Positions 8,912-17,882 of a stretch of DNA of 64,000 bases are shown here, in pieces. The notes under the pieces were generated by a model. It was not told where the DNA came from, did not search any database, and saw nothing but the letters and a program-made list of their open reading frames with translations. Position 1 is the first letter of the stretch. The number at the start of each line of letters is the position of its first letter. Made by a program: the position numbers and the translations under genes. Source of the stretch: Sphingomonas sp. CROZ-RG-20F-R02-07 (GTDB lineage: Bacteria; Pseudomonadota; Alphaproteobacteria; Sphingomonadales; Sphingomonadaceae); NCBI RefSeq assembly GCF_022662335.1, contig NZ_JAKNQJ010000011.1, positions 32,230-96,229 of the forward strand, written 5' to 3'.

Positions 8912-9430
8912 ATGATCCGCGCCCTGACCCTCGGCCTCGCCGCCGCCGCGCTTGCCGTTTCCGCGGCGGACGCGCGCACCGTGGCCGCTCCGCATGTCGC
9001 CGCTCAGAATTTCGAGCAGCTGAGCAAGCCGCTCCCGTTGCCGTATAACGAGGGCGCGAACGCCGATGCCGGCGTCGCCGCCGCCAAGGCGCGCGCGCTG
9101 CGGGGGCACAAGCGCCTGCTGATCGATCTCGGCGGCAATTGGTGCCTCGACTGCCGGCTGCTGGCGGGCACGATGGAGTTGCCCGAGCTGCGCGCGTTCG
9201 TGGCGAAACATTATGAGGTGGTCACGGTGGATATCGGCCGGTTCGACAAGAACGGCCAGGTGCCCGCCGCCTACGGCATCACCGGCCGGCTGAAGGGCGT
9301 GCCCGCGGTGCTGATCGTCGATCCGCGTACCAACCGGCTGGTCAATGCCGGCCACGAAACCGCGCTCGCCGATGCGCGTTCGCTGTCGCCCCAGGCGCTG
9401 GCGGACTGGCTGGCGCAATGGGCGGCGTGA
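8912..9430 (+). CDS. Secreted thioredoxin-fold protein
   Basis: 172 residues. A signal peptide (residues 1-22, ending SAADA) precedes a thioredoxin fold with the redox motif WCLDC at 77-81 inside LIDLGGNWCLDC, followed by the cis-proline segment KGVPAVLIVD. It resembles thioredoxin-like DsbD-gamma or DUF255-type oxidoreductases that act on periplasmic thiols. ATG at 8912 has AGGAGA 7 nt upstream; the frame is open for 14 further codons without a better start. No membrane electron donor (CcdA/DsbD) lies next to it. Confidence 0.8.
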   Translation: MIRALTLGLAAAALAVSAADARTVAAPHVAAQNFEQLSKPLPLPYNEGANADAGVAAAKARALRGHKRLLIDLGGNWCLDCRLLAGTMELPELRAFVAKHYEVVTVDIGRFDKNGQVPAAYGITGRLKGVPAVLIVDPRTNRLVNAGHETALADARSLSPQALADWLAQWAA

Positions 9431-9485
9431 TCCGCCCCGCCGCTCGCCCCGCACCCGCGGGATTGGCGGCCAGGCCGGACGGCGA

Positions 9486-10097
9486 TCAGACCGCCGCCGG
9501 CATCAAGGCATCGTCCATCGCCGCGGCTCGCGCATAAGCCGGCCGCGCCGTCAGCCGATCGGCATAGGCGACCAGCGCCTCGCGCTTTGGCAAGCTGCCG
9601 AACTGCATCCCCCAGATCGCCTGCGCCCCCACATAGACGTCGGCCGCGGTGAAACGCGCGCCGGCGATGTAATCGCGCGCGCTCACCGCCTGCTCGAACA
9701 CGCCGACCATCCGATCATACGTGCCGTAACCCGCCATCCGCTGCTGCTGCTCGGTCGGCACGACCCCGAGCGACCGGTTCGTCACCGCCGCCTCGATCGG
9801 ACCCGCGGCGAAAAACAGCCAACGATAATAATCCGCGCGCTCGTCGGCGGTGGGCGCCAGGCCCGCCTCGGGAAAGGTCTCGGCCAGATAGACGCAGATC
9901 GCGGCGCCCTCGGTCACCACCTTGCCGTCATGGACGATGGCGGGCACCTTGCCCATCGGGTTGATCGCGAGATAATCGGGCGCCTTCATGCTGTCGGCAT
10001 AGCCGAGCATCACCACATCGTACGGCGCGCCGACCTCCTCGAGCATCCAGCGCGCGATCCGACCGCGCGACATCGGGTTGGTGTAGAGCGTGAGCAT
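9486..10097 (-). CDS. Glutathione S-transferase family protein
   Basis: 203 residues with the N-terminal thioredoxin-like GST domain (LTLYTNPMSRGRIARWMLEEVG, the Ser of NPMSRG being the likely catalytic residue; INPMGKVPA holds the cis-Pro; EGAAICVYLAE the glutathione site) and an all-helical C-terminal domain. It conjugates glutathione to electrophiles or acts as a peroxidase. The start codon shares one base (TGATG) with the stop of the upstream dienelactone hydrolase, indicating coupled translation and perhaps joint detoxification. Confidence 0.87.
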   Translation of the reverse strand: MLTLYTNPMSRGRIARWMLEEVGAPYDVVMLGYADSMKAPDYLAINPMGKVPAIVHDGKVVTEGAAICVYLAETFPEAGLAPTADERADYYRWLFFAAGPIEAAVTNRSLGVVPTEQQQRMAGYGTYDRMVGVFEQAVSARDYIAGARFTAADVYVGAQAIWGMQFGSLPKREALVAYADRLTARPAYARAAAMDDALMPAAV

Positions 10098-10966
10098 CAG
10101 ACCAGCGCCCGGTCGAACAGCGCCAGCATCCGGCCCCAGGCCCGATCGGCCTGCGCCGCATCGTACACATGGCTGTCAGGCGGGCACCAGCCGTGCATCG
10201 TGCCGGCATAGACCTCGACCTCGGCGGGCCGCCCGGCATCGGCGAAGGCGGTGCGCAGCACGTCCTTGTCGGTCGGCGCGCGGGCGTCGTCATTGGCGGC
10301 GATCGCGATCAGATAGGCGGCCCTGGTCTGCGGGATCAGCCGGTGCGGGCTGTCCGGCTTGTCGGTGACGAGGCCGCCGCCATGGAACGTCGCGCCCGCG
10401 CGGATCCGGCCGGGAATCGCCGCGGCGGTGCGCACCACCATCGGGCCGCCCATGCAATAGCCGGTGGTCGCCAGCCCGCGCCGCGTATCCACCTCCGGCT
10501 GTTTATCGAGAAAGCCAGTGAAGGCGATCGCGTCGCGCACCGTGCCCCCGGGGCTCAGCGCCTGCACGAACGGCATGATCTTCGCGCGCACCTCGGGCTG
10601 GTCGTAGGATCCGCCGGGCGCGAGGAACGGCGCTTTGGTCGACCGGTAGAACTGGTTGACCACCAGCACGGCATAGCCCGATTGCGCGAGCCGGTCCGCC
10701 ATCTGCCGGAACGCGGGGCGGAGGCCCATGATGTCGGGCCAGATCAGCACGCCGGGATGACGGCCGCCGGCGGGCGAGACGAAATAGGCGTCGGCGGCGC
10801 CGTCGGGCGTGGCGATCCTCACGTCGCGCCCCGCCACCGGCTTCGCATCGGCGGGCACGGGCAGCAGCATCGCCAGCCCCGCCGCGCCCGTCATCGCCGC
10901 GAAGGTGCGGCGGGACACGTCACCCAGCGCCGTGGCATTATCCTGGACGGTATGTTCGTCGCACAT
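10097..10966 (-). CDS. Dienelactone hydrolase family protein with Tat signal
   Basis: 289 residues. The N terminus has a twin-arginine motif (SRRTFAAM, about residues 18-25) and a hydrophobic stretch, so export by Tat is likely. The alpha/beta hydrolase domain has the nucleophile elbow GYCMGG with Cys171, as in dienelactone hydrolases, plus an Asp in the ANDD segment and the His of GTMHGWC. It may hydrolyse dienelactones or other esters; the natural substrate is unknown. It is first in a two-gene operon with the GST. Confidence 0.87.
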   Translation of the reverse strand: MCDEHTVQDNATALGDVSRRTFAAMTGAAGLAMLLPVPADAKPVAGRDVRIATPDGAADAYFVSPAGGRHPGVLIWPDIMGLRPAFRQMADRLAQSGYAVLVVNQFYRSTKAPFLAPGGSYDQPEVRAKIMPFVQALSPGGTVRDAIAFTGFLDKQPEVDTRRGLATTGYCMGGPMVVRTAAAIPGRIRAGATFHGGGLVTDKPDSPHRLIPQTRAAYLIAIAANDDARAPTDKDVLRTAFADAGRPAEVEVYAGTMHGWCPPDSHVYDAAQADRAWGRMLALFDRALV

Positions 10967-11059
10967 GCGGCTCTCCTGCGAATCATCGTTCGCAGCAGGC
11001 TAGGCCCGATCGTGGACCGGGCCAACCATCCGTCGCACCGTGCGGGGCGCGCGCGGCGA

Positions 11060-11740
11060 TCAATAGCGCTTGAACGGATCCTCGAACACCGTCTTCACCG
11101 GCAACACCCCGCCCTCGGCCACGAATTGCGCGTCCGCAGCGGCCTGGGTGCGCTCGGCGCGGAGCTGCTCGATCAGCGCCTCGCGGTCGCCCTCGAGCCG
11201 CGTGTCGGTCGGCGCCTCGATGCCCGCCGCCTTCGCCGCCTTCGCCACCGCGGCGTCGAGCTCGCGCTGCGTCGTCAGGCCCAGCGTCACCGGATCCTTG
11301 GGGGTGATGTTGGCAATGTTCCAGTGGCTGCGATCGCGGATCGCGGCGATCGTCGTGCGCGTCGTGCCGATCAGCAGGCCGATCGCGCCGTCGGTGATCT
11401 CGGGATGGTTGCGGATGATCCACGCGATGCCGTCCGGCTTGTCCTGCCGCTTGGAGACGGGCGTGTAGCGCGGCCCCTTGGTGCGGCGGACCTGCTCGGG
11501 GCCCTTCAGCATCTTCAGGCGATAGTTCGGATCGGCCGAGCCCTTGTCGATCTCCTCCTGCGTCACCTCGTGCGCGCGGATCGGATCGCGGCCGGTCAGC
11601 TTGGTCGCCGCGGTATCGTCGGCGATCGCCTGCACCTCGAGAATGTGCAGCCCGCAGAATTCGGCGATCTGCTCGAAGCTGAGCGCGGTATTGTCGACCA
11701 TCCAGGAGGCGGTCGCATGGGGCATGAGCGGCTGGGCCAC
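11060..11740 (-). CDS. trcR: Cell-cycle transcriptional regulator TrcR (DUF1013)
   Basis: 226 residues of the DUF1013 family, confined to Alphaproteobacteria and annotated as the cell-cycle regulator TrcR. Residues from ASWMVDNTALSFEQIAEFCG onward look like a helix-turn-helix, and a second HTH-like region lies in DGAIGLLIGTTRTTIAAI. The C terminus is charged and ends FKRY. It starts at GTG (11740) with AGGGAG upstream. A hairpin and T-run sit just before the Shine-Dalgarno. It is a DNA-binding protein of the cytoplasm. Confidence 0.8.
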   Translation of the reverse strand: MAQPLMPHATASWMVDNTALSFEQIAEFCGLHILEVQAIADDTAATKLTGRDPIRAHEVTQEEIDKGSADPNYRLKMLKGPEQVRRTKGPRYTPVSKRQDKPDGIAWIIRNHPEITDGAIGLLIGTTRTTIAAIRDRSHWNIANITPKDPVTLGLTTQRELDAAVAKAAKAAGIEAPTDTRLEGDREALIEQLRAERTQAAADAQFVAEGGVLPVKTVFEDPFKRY

Positions 11741-11754
11741 GGGCGAAACTCCCT

Positions 11755-11788
11755 AAAAACAGAAAGGGCCGCCCCTCTCGGAGCGGCC
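11755..11788 (-). terminator. Hairpin plus T-run upstream of trcR
   Basis: Read on the minus strand, a 9-bp GC stem with one mismatch (11767-11775/11780-11788) and a 4-nt loop is followed by CTTTCTGTTTTT. It would terminate transcripts coming from the GIY-YIG gene. Because the T-run abuts the trcR ribosome binding site, it could act as an attenuator if the trcR promoter lies upstream. Confidence 0.5.
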
Positions 11789-11898
11789 GTGCATGGCACC
11801 GGACTTAGTGCGTAGGGGGTGGAAGGGCAAGCGGGGTGATGGAGGCGGTGACGACAGCCGTTATTGCCGCGCGCGCCGCCATCCGGGCAGCCCCCACC

Positions 11899-11925
11899 GT
11901 CATCCCCGCGAAATCGGGGATCCCG
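11899..11925 (+). repeat. REP-like palindrome, GTCATCCCCGCG family, left copy
   Basis: The sequence begins GTCATCCCCGCGAAATCGGG and continues GATCCCG. It is an imperfect palindrome of a family common in proteobacterial intergenic regions. It overlaps the last codons and the TGA stop of the GIY-YIG gene and is inverted relative to the copy at 12248-12273. Confidence 0.6.
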
Positions 11926-12226
11926 CTTCTTCGGCTCCGCCGTTGATGACGGCAAACAGGTCGCGCCATTCGGGATTGGCTTTCTCGATCAACGCGATCT
12001 TCCATGCACGCCGCCACTTCTTCATCGCCTTTTCCCGCATGATCGCGTCGGTGATGCGCTCCGCCCGTTTGGCGGAGACGAGCCGCGTCAGATCATAGCG
12101 GCGGCAAAAATTCCGAGCCGGTTCGCGTGCCGTGCTGAAACGCCCGCCCACCATGTGGGCCGTCACGCCGATATAGATCGTGCCCGGATAGCGATCCGAC
12201 ATCATGTACGCCCAGCCTTCGCGCAT
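11900..12226 (-). CDS. GIY-YIG nuclease family protein
   Basis: 108 residues. The GIY-YIG domain is recognisable: W-A-Y at 5-7, a variable loop, then GTIYIGVT; an Arg in GGRFSTAREP; the RLV strand; and the catalytic Glu region IMREKAMKKWRRAWK followed by NPEW. The family are single-strand or structure-specific DNA endonucleases, and stand-alone members are small, as here. ATG at 12226 has GGAG 7 nt upstream. The last residues SPISRG and the stop are encoded by a REP-like palindrome, and an inverted copy lies just upstream of the gene. The function of this YhbQ-like subgroup is not established. Confidence 0.82.
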   Translation of the reverse strand: MREGWAYMMSDRYPGTIYIGVTAHMVGGRFSTAREPARNFCRRYDLTRLVSAKRAERITDAIMREKAMKKWRRAWKIALIEKANPEWRDLFAVINGGAEEAGSPISRG

Positions 12227-12247
12227 CGCCGATCTCCAAGGGGCAGC

Positions 12248-12273
12248 GTCATCCCCGCCTTCGCGGGAATGAC
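12248..12273 (-). repeat. REP-like palindrome, right copy
   Basis: GTCATCCCCGC, a 4-nt CTTC loop, then GCGGGAATGAC. It is a near-perfect 11-bp palindrome 22 bp upstream of the GIY-YIG start and inverted relative to the copy at 11899-11925, so the gene lies between two inverted copies. Confidence 0.65.
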
Positions 12274-12284
12274 GCACGAAGGGC

Positions 12285-13286
12285 TTACTCCATCGTCAGC
12301 ACGATCTTGCCGACATGATCGCCCGCCTCCATCCGGCGGTGCGCGTCGGCCGCATCGGCCATCGCGAAGGTGCGATCGATCGCGGGCCTGATCCGCCCCG
12401 CCTCGACATGCGGCCAGACGGTGCGCGCCAGTTCGTCCGCCACCAACGCCTTGAACCCGGCGTCGCGCGCGCGGAGCGTCGAGCCGGTGAGGGTGAGGCG
12501 CCGGCGCATGATCTCGAACAGCGGCACGGTGGCGCTCGCGCCGGCCTGCACCGCGATCGAGACGTGGCGGCCATCGTCCGCCAGGCATTCGAGATTGCGC
12601 GGCACGTAATCGCCGCCGACCATGTCGAGGACCGCCGCCACGCCCTTGCCTTCGGTGATCGCCTTGACCCGCGCGACGAAATCCTCCGCCTTGTAATCGA
12701 TCGCGTGGGTGGCGCCGAGCGCGAGGACGGCAGCGCATTTGTCGGACGATCCGCACGTCACGACGATGGCGATACCGAAGGCGTTGCACAGCGCGATCGC
12801 CATCGTCCCGATCCCGCTGGTACCGCCATGCACCAGCACCGTGTCGCCCTCGGTCGCATAGGCGCGCTCGAACAAATTGGTCCACACCGTGAACAGCGTC
12901 TCCGGCATGGCGGCAGCCTCCACCATCGACAGCGCCTCGGGCACCGGCAGGCACTGGCCCCAGGGCGCCACCGCATATTCGGCATAGGCGCCGCCGCCGA
13001 CCAGCGCGCAGACCGGCTGGCCGAGCGCCACCGCGTCGACGCCCTCGCCCACCGCGACGACGGTGCCGGAGAGTTCGAGGCCGAGGATCGTCGGCGCACC
13101 CGGCGGCGGCGGATACAGGCCGCGGCGCTGCAACACCTCGGGCCGGTTGATCCCCGCCGCCGCCACGCGGACGAGCACCTCGCCCGCGCCTGGCCGCGGC
13201 ACCGGGCGCGTGGCGGGCACCAGCACTTCGGCGCCGCCCGGTGCCTCCGGATCGATCGCCAGCATCGTTTCGGGAATAACGTCCAT
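12285..13286 (-). CDS. NAD(P)H:quinone oxidoreductase, PIG3/Qor family
   Basis: A 333-residue zinc-independent medium-chain dehydrogenase. The GroES-like N-terminal domain has the segment AAAGINRPEVLQR typical of PIG3-type quinone reductases. The Rossmann motif is VHGGTSGIGTMA, and the C terminus is GKIVLTM. It reduces quinones with NADPH by one- or two-electron transfer, a detoxification role. The structural-zinc cysteine quartet is absent, as expected. ATG at 13286. It is divergent from the DUF1192 gene. Confidence 0.88.
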   Translation of the reverse strand: MDVIPETMLAIDPEAPGGAEVLVPATRPVPRPGAGEVLVRVAAAGINRPEVLQRRGLYPPPPGAPTILGLELSGTVVAVGEGVDAVALGQPVCALVGGGAYAEYAVAPWGQCLPVPEALSMVEAAAMPETLFTVWTNLFERAYATEGDTVLVHGGTSGIGTMAIALCNAFGIAIVVTCGSSDKCAAVLALGATHAIDYKAEDFVARVKAITEGKGVAAVLDMVGGDYVPRNLECLADDGRHVSIAVQAGASATVPLFEIMRRRLTLTGSTLRARDAGFKALVADELARTVWPHVEAGRIRPAIDRTFAMADAADAHRRMEAGDHVGKIVLTME

Positions 13287-13350
13287 CGGCCTGGCCCCAT
13301 TCGCCTCGGAAGATGCGCGTTATTGACAGGGGCTGCGCCGGGGTCAACGT

Positions 13351-13551
13351 ATGGCGGTCATGGAATCGGACGACGCCCCTACCCGGTCGAACGACGCGCT
13401 GGCCGCGCTGGTGCGGCAGGATCTGGATCCGCTGTCCCTCGCCGAGCTGGAGGCGCGGATCGCCGCGCTGGAGGGCGAGATCGCGCGGGTTCGGCGAAAG
13501 ATCGAACACGCCGTTAACCATCGTGCAAGCGCCGACGCGCTATTCCGGTGA
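13351..13551 (+). CDS. DUF1192 family small protein
   Basis: 66 residues; a second ATG at 13360 is equally possible. Matches DUF1192, short alphaproteobacterial proteins with the core LDPLSLAELEARIAALEGEI followed by an Arg-rich helix and a terminal Ala/Phe segment. It probably forms a coiled coil. Function unknown. The 145 bp between its stop and clpA hold no recognisable gene; in particular there is no clpS there. Confidence 0.75.
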   Translation: MAVMESDDAPTRSNDALAALVRQDLDPLSLAELEARIAALEGEIARVRRKIEHAVNHRASADALFR

Positions 13552-13696
13552 GGAACAGCACGGCCCCGCCCCGGTACCACGCCCACGGCGGCGCCAGGGA
13601 CGATGGTCGCGCGGTTCAAGTGCTTGATGAGGCCGCGCGCAATCCCGACATGGTTGCAAAGGGCCGGCGTCTTCGCGGCCCGATCGGAGTAGACTG

Positions 13697-16015
13697 ATGC
13701 CATCCTTTGCCCCCGCGCTGGAAACCACCCTCCACAATGCGCTGAAGGCCGCGTCCTCGCGACGCCACGAATATGCCACGCTGGAGCATCTGCTGCTCGC
13801 GCTGATCGACGACGAACACGCCTCCAAGGTGATGCTCGCCTGCAAGGCCGATCTCGGCGAGCTCAAGACCACCGTCGCCCATTATCTCGATACCGAGCTC
13901 GACGCGCTGAAGGTCGATGCCGCGACCGACCCGGCGCCCACATCGGGCTTCCAGCGGGTGGTGCAGCGCGCGATCCTGCACGTCCAGTCGTCGGGCCGCG
14001 ACGAGGTGACGGGCGCCAACGTGCTGGTCGCGCTGTTCAGCGAGCGCGAATCCTATGCCGTCTATTTCCTGCAGCAGCAGGACATGAGCCGCCTCGATGC
14101 CGTCAGCTTCATCAGCCACGGCGTCGGCAAGGGCGGTGCCGCGACCGAAGCCTCCAGCCCCAAGGGTGCCGAGGAGGAGAAACCCGCCAAGGGACAGGAG
14201 AAGGGCAAGACGGAAAGCGCGCTGAAGCAATTCACCGTCGATCTCAACGAGAAGGCGAAGATCGGCAAGGTGGATCCGCTGATCGGCCGCGGGCCCGAGG
14301 TGGATCGCACCATCCAGATCCTGTGCCGCCGCTCGAAGAACAACCCGCTCTATGTGGGCGATCCGGGCGTGGGCAAGACCGCGATCGCGGAAGGGCTCGC
14401 GCGCAAGATCGTCGAGGGCGAGGTGCCCGACGTGTTGTTGGAAGCGGTGATCTATTCGCTCGACATGGGCGCGCTGCTCGCCGGTACGCGCTATCGCGGC
14501 GATTTCGAGGAGCGGCTGAAGGCGGTCGTCAACGAACTCGAGAAGCTGCCGCATGCAGTGCTGTTCATCGACGAGATCCACACGGTGATCGGCGCGGGCG
14601 CGACGTCGGGCGGGGCGATGGACGCCTCCAACCTGCTGAAGCCCGCACTCTCGGGCGGAACGATCCGCTGCATCGGCTCGACCACCTACAAGGAATTCCG
14701 GAACCATTTCGAAAAGGACCGCGCCCTGCTGCGCCGGTTCCAGAAGATCGACGTGAACGAGCCGACGATCGAGGATACGATCAAGATCCTGGCCGGATTG
14801 CGCAGCGCGTTCGAGGCGCATCATTCGGTCAAATACACGCCCGATGCGATCAAGTCCGCGGTCGAGCTGTCGGCGCGCTACATCAACGACCGTAAGCTGC
14901 CCGACAAGGCGATCGACGTGATCGACGAGGTGGGCGCGATGCAGATGCTGGTTCCGCTCGCCAAGCGCAAGAAGACGATCACCACCAAGGAGATCGAACA
15001 GGTGATCGCCACGATGGCGCGCATTCCACCGAAATCGGTTTCGTCGGACGACAAGGTGGCGCTCGCCAGCCTGGAGACCGATCTGAAGCGCGTGGTGTTC
15101 GGGCAGAATTCGGCGATCGAGAAGCTGTCGTCGGCGATCAAGCTGGCGCGGGCGGGTCTGCGCGAGCCGGAAAAGCCGATCGGCAACTATCTGTTCACCG
15201 GCCCGACCGGCGTCGGCAAGACCGAAGTCGCCAAGCAGCTCGCCTCGATCCTGGGGATCCCGCTCCAGCGCTTCGACATGAGTGAATATATGGAGCGGCA
15301 TTCGGTCAGCCGGCTGATCGGTGCGCCCCCGGGCTATGTCGGCTTCGATCAGGGCGGCTTGCTGACCGATGCGGTCGACCAGAACCCGCACTGCGTCCTC
15401 CTGCTCGACGAGATCGAGAAGGCGCATCCGGACCTGTTCAACATCCTGCTCCAGGTGATGGATAACGGCCGCCTGACCGACCAGCACGGCAAGACGGTCG
15501 ATTTCCGTAACGTCATCCTCATCATGACGACCAACGCGGGCGCATCCGACATGGCCCGCGAGACGGTGGGCTTCGGCCAGTTGACCCGCGAGGGCGAGGA
15601 CGAGCAGGCGGTGCAGAAGATGTTCACGCCCGAATTCCGCAACCGTCTCGATGCGGTGGTGCCGTTCGGCTATCTTCCGCCCGAAGTGGTGGCGCGGGTG
15701 GTCGACAAGTTCATCCTCCAGCTCGAGCTCCAGCTGGCGGATCGTGCCGTCCACATCCAGCTCGACGACGCGTCCAAGGCCTGGCTGACCGAAAAGGGCT
15801 ATGACAAACTCTACGGCGCCCGCCCGATGGGCCGCTTGATCCAGGAGAAGATCAAGCAGCCGCTCGCCGAGGAGCTGCTGTTCGGCAAGCTCGTCCATGG
15901 CGGCGAGGTGACGGTGAGGATGAAGGACGGCGCACTGTCGTTCGCGATCGAGCCGGCGGCACCGAAAAAGCCCAAGAAGAAGGGTGGCAAGGCCGTCACC
16001 GTCGAGGCGGAATAA
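13697..16015 (+). CDS. clpA: ATP-dependent Clp protease ATP-binding subunit ClpA
   Basis: 772 residues, normal for ClpA. The N domain (1-145) is followed by a charged linker, AAA1 with Walker A GDPGVGKT at 221-228 and Walker B FIDEIH, and AAA2 with GPTGVGKT at 502-509 and [10 protein letters not shown]. The VGF tripeptide at 624-626 corresponds to the IGL/IGF loop that docks on ClpP. ClpAP unfolds and degrades N-degron and other substrates. In many proteobacteria clpS lies upstream; here it does not, so the adaptor must be encoded elsewhere. It is followed by a strong terminator. Confidence 0.96.
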   Translation: MPSFAPALETTLHNALKAASSRRHEYATLEHLLLALIDDEHASKVMLACKADLGELKTTVAHYLDTELDALKVDAATDPAPTSGFQRVVQRAILHVQSSGRDEVTGANVLVALFSERESYAVYFLQQQDMSRLDAVSFISHGVGKGGAATEASSPKGAEEEKPAKGQEKGKTESALKQFTVDLNEKAKIGKVDPLIGRGPEVDRTIQILCRRSKNNPLYVGDPGVGKTAIAEGLARKIVEGEVPDVLLEAVIYSLDMGALLAGTRYRGDFEERLKAVVNELEKLPHAVLFIDEIHTVIGAGATSGGAMDASNLLKPALSGGTIRCIGSTTYKEFRNHFEKDRALLRRFQKIDVNEPTIEDTIKILAGLRSAFEAHHSVKYTPDAIKSAVELSARYINDRKLPDKAIDVIDEVGAMQMLVPLAKRKKTITTKEIEQVIATMARIPPKSVSSDDKVALASLETDLKRVVFGQNSAIEKLSSAIKLARAGLREPEKPIGNYLFTGPTGVGKTEVAKQLASILGIPLQRFDMSEYMERHSVSRLIGAPPGYVGFDQGGLLTDAVDQNPHCVLLLDEIEKAHPDLFNILLQVMDNGRLTDQHGKTVDFRNVILIMTTNAGASDMARETVGFGQLTREGEDEQAVQKMFTPEFRNRLDAVVPFGYLPPEVVARVVDKFILQLELQLADRAVHIQLDDASKAWLTEKGYDKLYGARPMGRLIQEKIKQPLAEELLFGKLVHGGEVTVRMKDGALSFAIEPAAPKKPKKKGGKAVTVEAE

Positions 16016-16050
16016 CCACCGGCCGCCTCGAAGGCCCTGCAAATCCATCG

Positions 16051-16083
16051 ACCCGGCTGCGCCACCGCCGCAGCCGGGTTTTT
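16051..16083 (+). terminator. Rho-independent terminator of clpA
   Basis: A perfect 11-bp stem ACCCGGCTGCG (16051-16061) with its complement at 16069-16079, a 7-nt loop, then TTTTT. It lies 35 bp after the clpA stop. Confidence 0.9.
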
Positions 16084-16099
16084 CCATGCCGCCGCTATT

Positions 16100-16124
16100 T
16101 ACCGAATGTTCGGGGCGTTCGGTA
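16100..16124 (+). promoter_or_regulatory. Operator-like inverted repeat before the diguanylate cyclase
   Basis: TACCGAA (16100-16106) and TTCGGTA (16118-16124) form a 7-bp inverted repeat with an 11-bp spacer, about one helical turn, ending 12 bp before the ATG. A dimeric regulator could bind, or it could form a hairpin near the start. No regulator can be assigned. Confidence 0.35.
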
Positions 16125-16136
16125 TAAGGGCGACCG

Positions 16137-17831
16137 ATGACCTTCGGGCGATGCATCAGGACGGCGGTCGCTGCGGCCATGCTGCTATGCGCGCTGCTCG
16201 CCGCGACCGCCGTATCGGCTGCGGTCCGTCGGCCGATTGCGACCTGCGTCCTGCGCGATGCGCCGGGGCTGAACGCCGTCGACCTGCTGCGCACGCCCGG
16301 CCGTTTCGACTGCCGCACGCCGCAAAGCCGCTTCGGTGCCGGCGATTTCTGGGTCGTTTCGGAACGGCTGCCGGCGATCGCGTCGTCCGGACTTGGGCTG
16401 GACGTCGAGTCGGGCAGCGTGTGGCAGAACCGCACGACGCTATACGTCCTCTATGCCGATGGCGCGCTGCGCCGCACGGGCTTCTCGAGCGCGAGGATCG
16501 GCGACCATCTGCTGGTCGGTGCGCTATTCACCACGCCTCTCACGCTGCCGGGCGCCGCGGTGCCGCCGGTGCCGCCGGTGCGCCTGCTGTGGCACATCGA
16601 GGGCGCGGCCAATACGCGGGGCATCGTCATCGGCCCCGAACTCTACGATCATCGTTCGCAGGAGAAGCAGCAGGTCTTTCTGGCGGGATTTTACGGCAGC
16701 TTCATCGGGCTGGCCATCGCACTGATCGTCTACAATCTCGCCTTGTGGCGCGCACTGCGTCAGCGGTTCCAGCCGGTCTATTGCGCGCTTGTGCTGTGCC
16801 TGCTGGGCTATGCGCTCAGTTCCTCGGCGATCCTCGGGCTGCTGTTCCCGGGGCTCGCCAATAATGACCGGATGCGGCTGAACATCGTGCTGCTCGGCGC
16901 GTCGGCGGTCTGGATGCTGCTGTTCGCGCGCACCTTCTTCGAGCGTCGGGTGTTCGAAGGACCGATCCGCACGGCCAGCACTGCGGTGATGGTCGCGATC
17001 GGGTTCACCTCGGTGTTGATGGCCGCCACCCTACCTTGGCACGCCACCATGGTGGATCGGCTGAACACGCTCGGCTTCTGCGGCTTGATCGCGCTTGTGC
17101 CCGCGATCCTCTGGCGCGCCTGGCGGATGCGGAGCCGCTATCTCGTGATGTTCGCGCTCGCCTGGGGGGTGCCGGTCGCCTTCACCGTCCTGCGGATCGC
17201 CGAAGCACTGAAGCTCCTCCCCTGGAGTTTCTGGATCGACAATTCGACGGTCGTTGCCATGATGCTGGAAGCGCTGCTCTCCAGCATGGCGATCGCCTAT
17301 CGGATCAAGCTGCTCAGCCTCGAGCGCGACGAGGCCCGCGAACAGGAAAGTGCTGCCCGGATACTGGCGGACATCGATCCGCTGACCGGCCTGCTCAACC
17401 GCCGCGCCTTCTTGGCCCGCGCGATCGAGCGCAAAGGCGAGCAGATGCTGCTGATCGCCGATCTCGATCACTTCAAGGCCGTGAACGAGACGATCGGCCA
17501 TGACGGCGGCGACGAGGTGTTGCGGATCGTGGCACGCGCGCTGCGCACCGCGGTTCCGGCCGACGCACTGGTGGCGCGGATTGGCGGCGAGGAATTCGCG
17601 ATCATCGTCGATGCCACAGCGGGGATCGCGGCGTCCGACATATTGGCGGCGCTGCGAACCGAACGCATGCCGTTCGATCTGCGCGTGACCGCGAGCATCG
17701 GCACGTGCAACGGCCCGATCACGCGGGAAGCCGATTGGAACACGCTCTACCGCGAGGCCGATCGTGCGCTGTTCGAGGCCAAGTCCGCCGGCCGCGACCG
17801 CGCCCGTCGTGCCCGGCGGGCGGCTGCCTGA
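16137..17831 (+). CDS. Membrane diguanylate cyclase, 7TM sensor plus GGDEF
   Basis: 564 residues: signal peptide (about 1-28), a periplasmic beta-rich region (about 30-185), roughly seven membrane helices (about 186-395), a short coiled linker, and a GGDEF domain (about 405-560). The architecture matches 7TMR-DISM sensors. The active site GGEEF at 483-487 and the preceding DLDHFKAVNETIGHDGGD are intact, so synthesis of c-di-GMP from two GTP is expected. The inhibitory I-site RxxD is not present: the position reads VPAD, with one extra residue before GGEEF. Product inhibition at that site is therefore unlikely. The signal sensed is unknown. Confidence 0.85.
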   Translation: MTFGRCIRTAVAAAMLLCALLAATAVSAAVRRPIATCVLRDAPGLNAVDLLRTPGRFDCRTPQSRFGAGDFWVVSERLPAIASSGLGLDVESGSVWQNRTTLYVLYADGALRRTGFSSARIGDHLLVGALFTTPLTLPGAAVPPVPPVRLLWHIEGAANTRGIVIGPELYDHRSQEKQQVFLAGFYGSFIGLAIALIVYNLALWRALRQRFQPVYCALVLCLLGYALSSSAILGLLFPGLANNDRMRLNIVLLGASAVWMLLFARTFFERRVFEGPIRTASTAVMVAIGFTSVLMAATLPWHATMVDRLNTLGFCGLIALVPAILWRAWRMRSRYLVMFALAWGVPVAFTVLRIAEALKLLPWSFWIDNSTVVAMMLEALLSSMAIAYRIKLLSLERDEAREQESAARILADIDPLTGLLNRRAFLARAIERKGEQMLLIADLDHFKAVNETIGHDGGDEVLRIVARALRTAVPADALVARIGGEEFAIIVDATAGIAASDILAALRTERMPFDLRVTASIGTCNGPITREADWNTLYREADRALFEAKSAGRDRARRARRAAA

Positions 17832-17848
17832 TCCAGGAATCGCCCATG

Positions 17849-17879
17849 TTGCACAAACTACCAAATGTCCTAGTATAAC
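17849..17879 (+). promoter_or_regulatory. Possible promoter giving a leaderless mRNA
   Basis: TTGCAC (17849-17854) and TATAAC (17874-17879) are separated by 19 bp in an AT-richer 50-bp gap. The ATG of the PAS protein lies only 3 nt after the -10, so transcription would start at or next to the start codon. There is no Shine-Dalgarno. Spacing is longer than ideal. Confidence 0.3.
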
Positions 17880-17882
17880 AGC

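Noticed and set aside
13552..13696. A clpS gene upstream of clpA
   Set aside because: The gap is only 145 bp with no frame resembling ClpS.
13616..16435. A 939-codon open frame antisense to clpA
   Set aside because: It is a mirror frame caused by high GC at third positions. The sense frame has complete ClpA domains; the antisense translation is rich in Arg, His and Asp with no domain.
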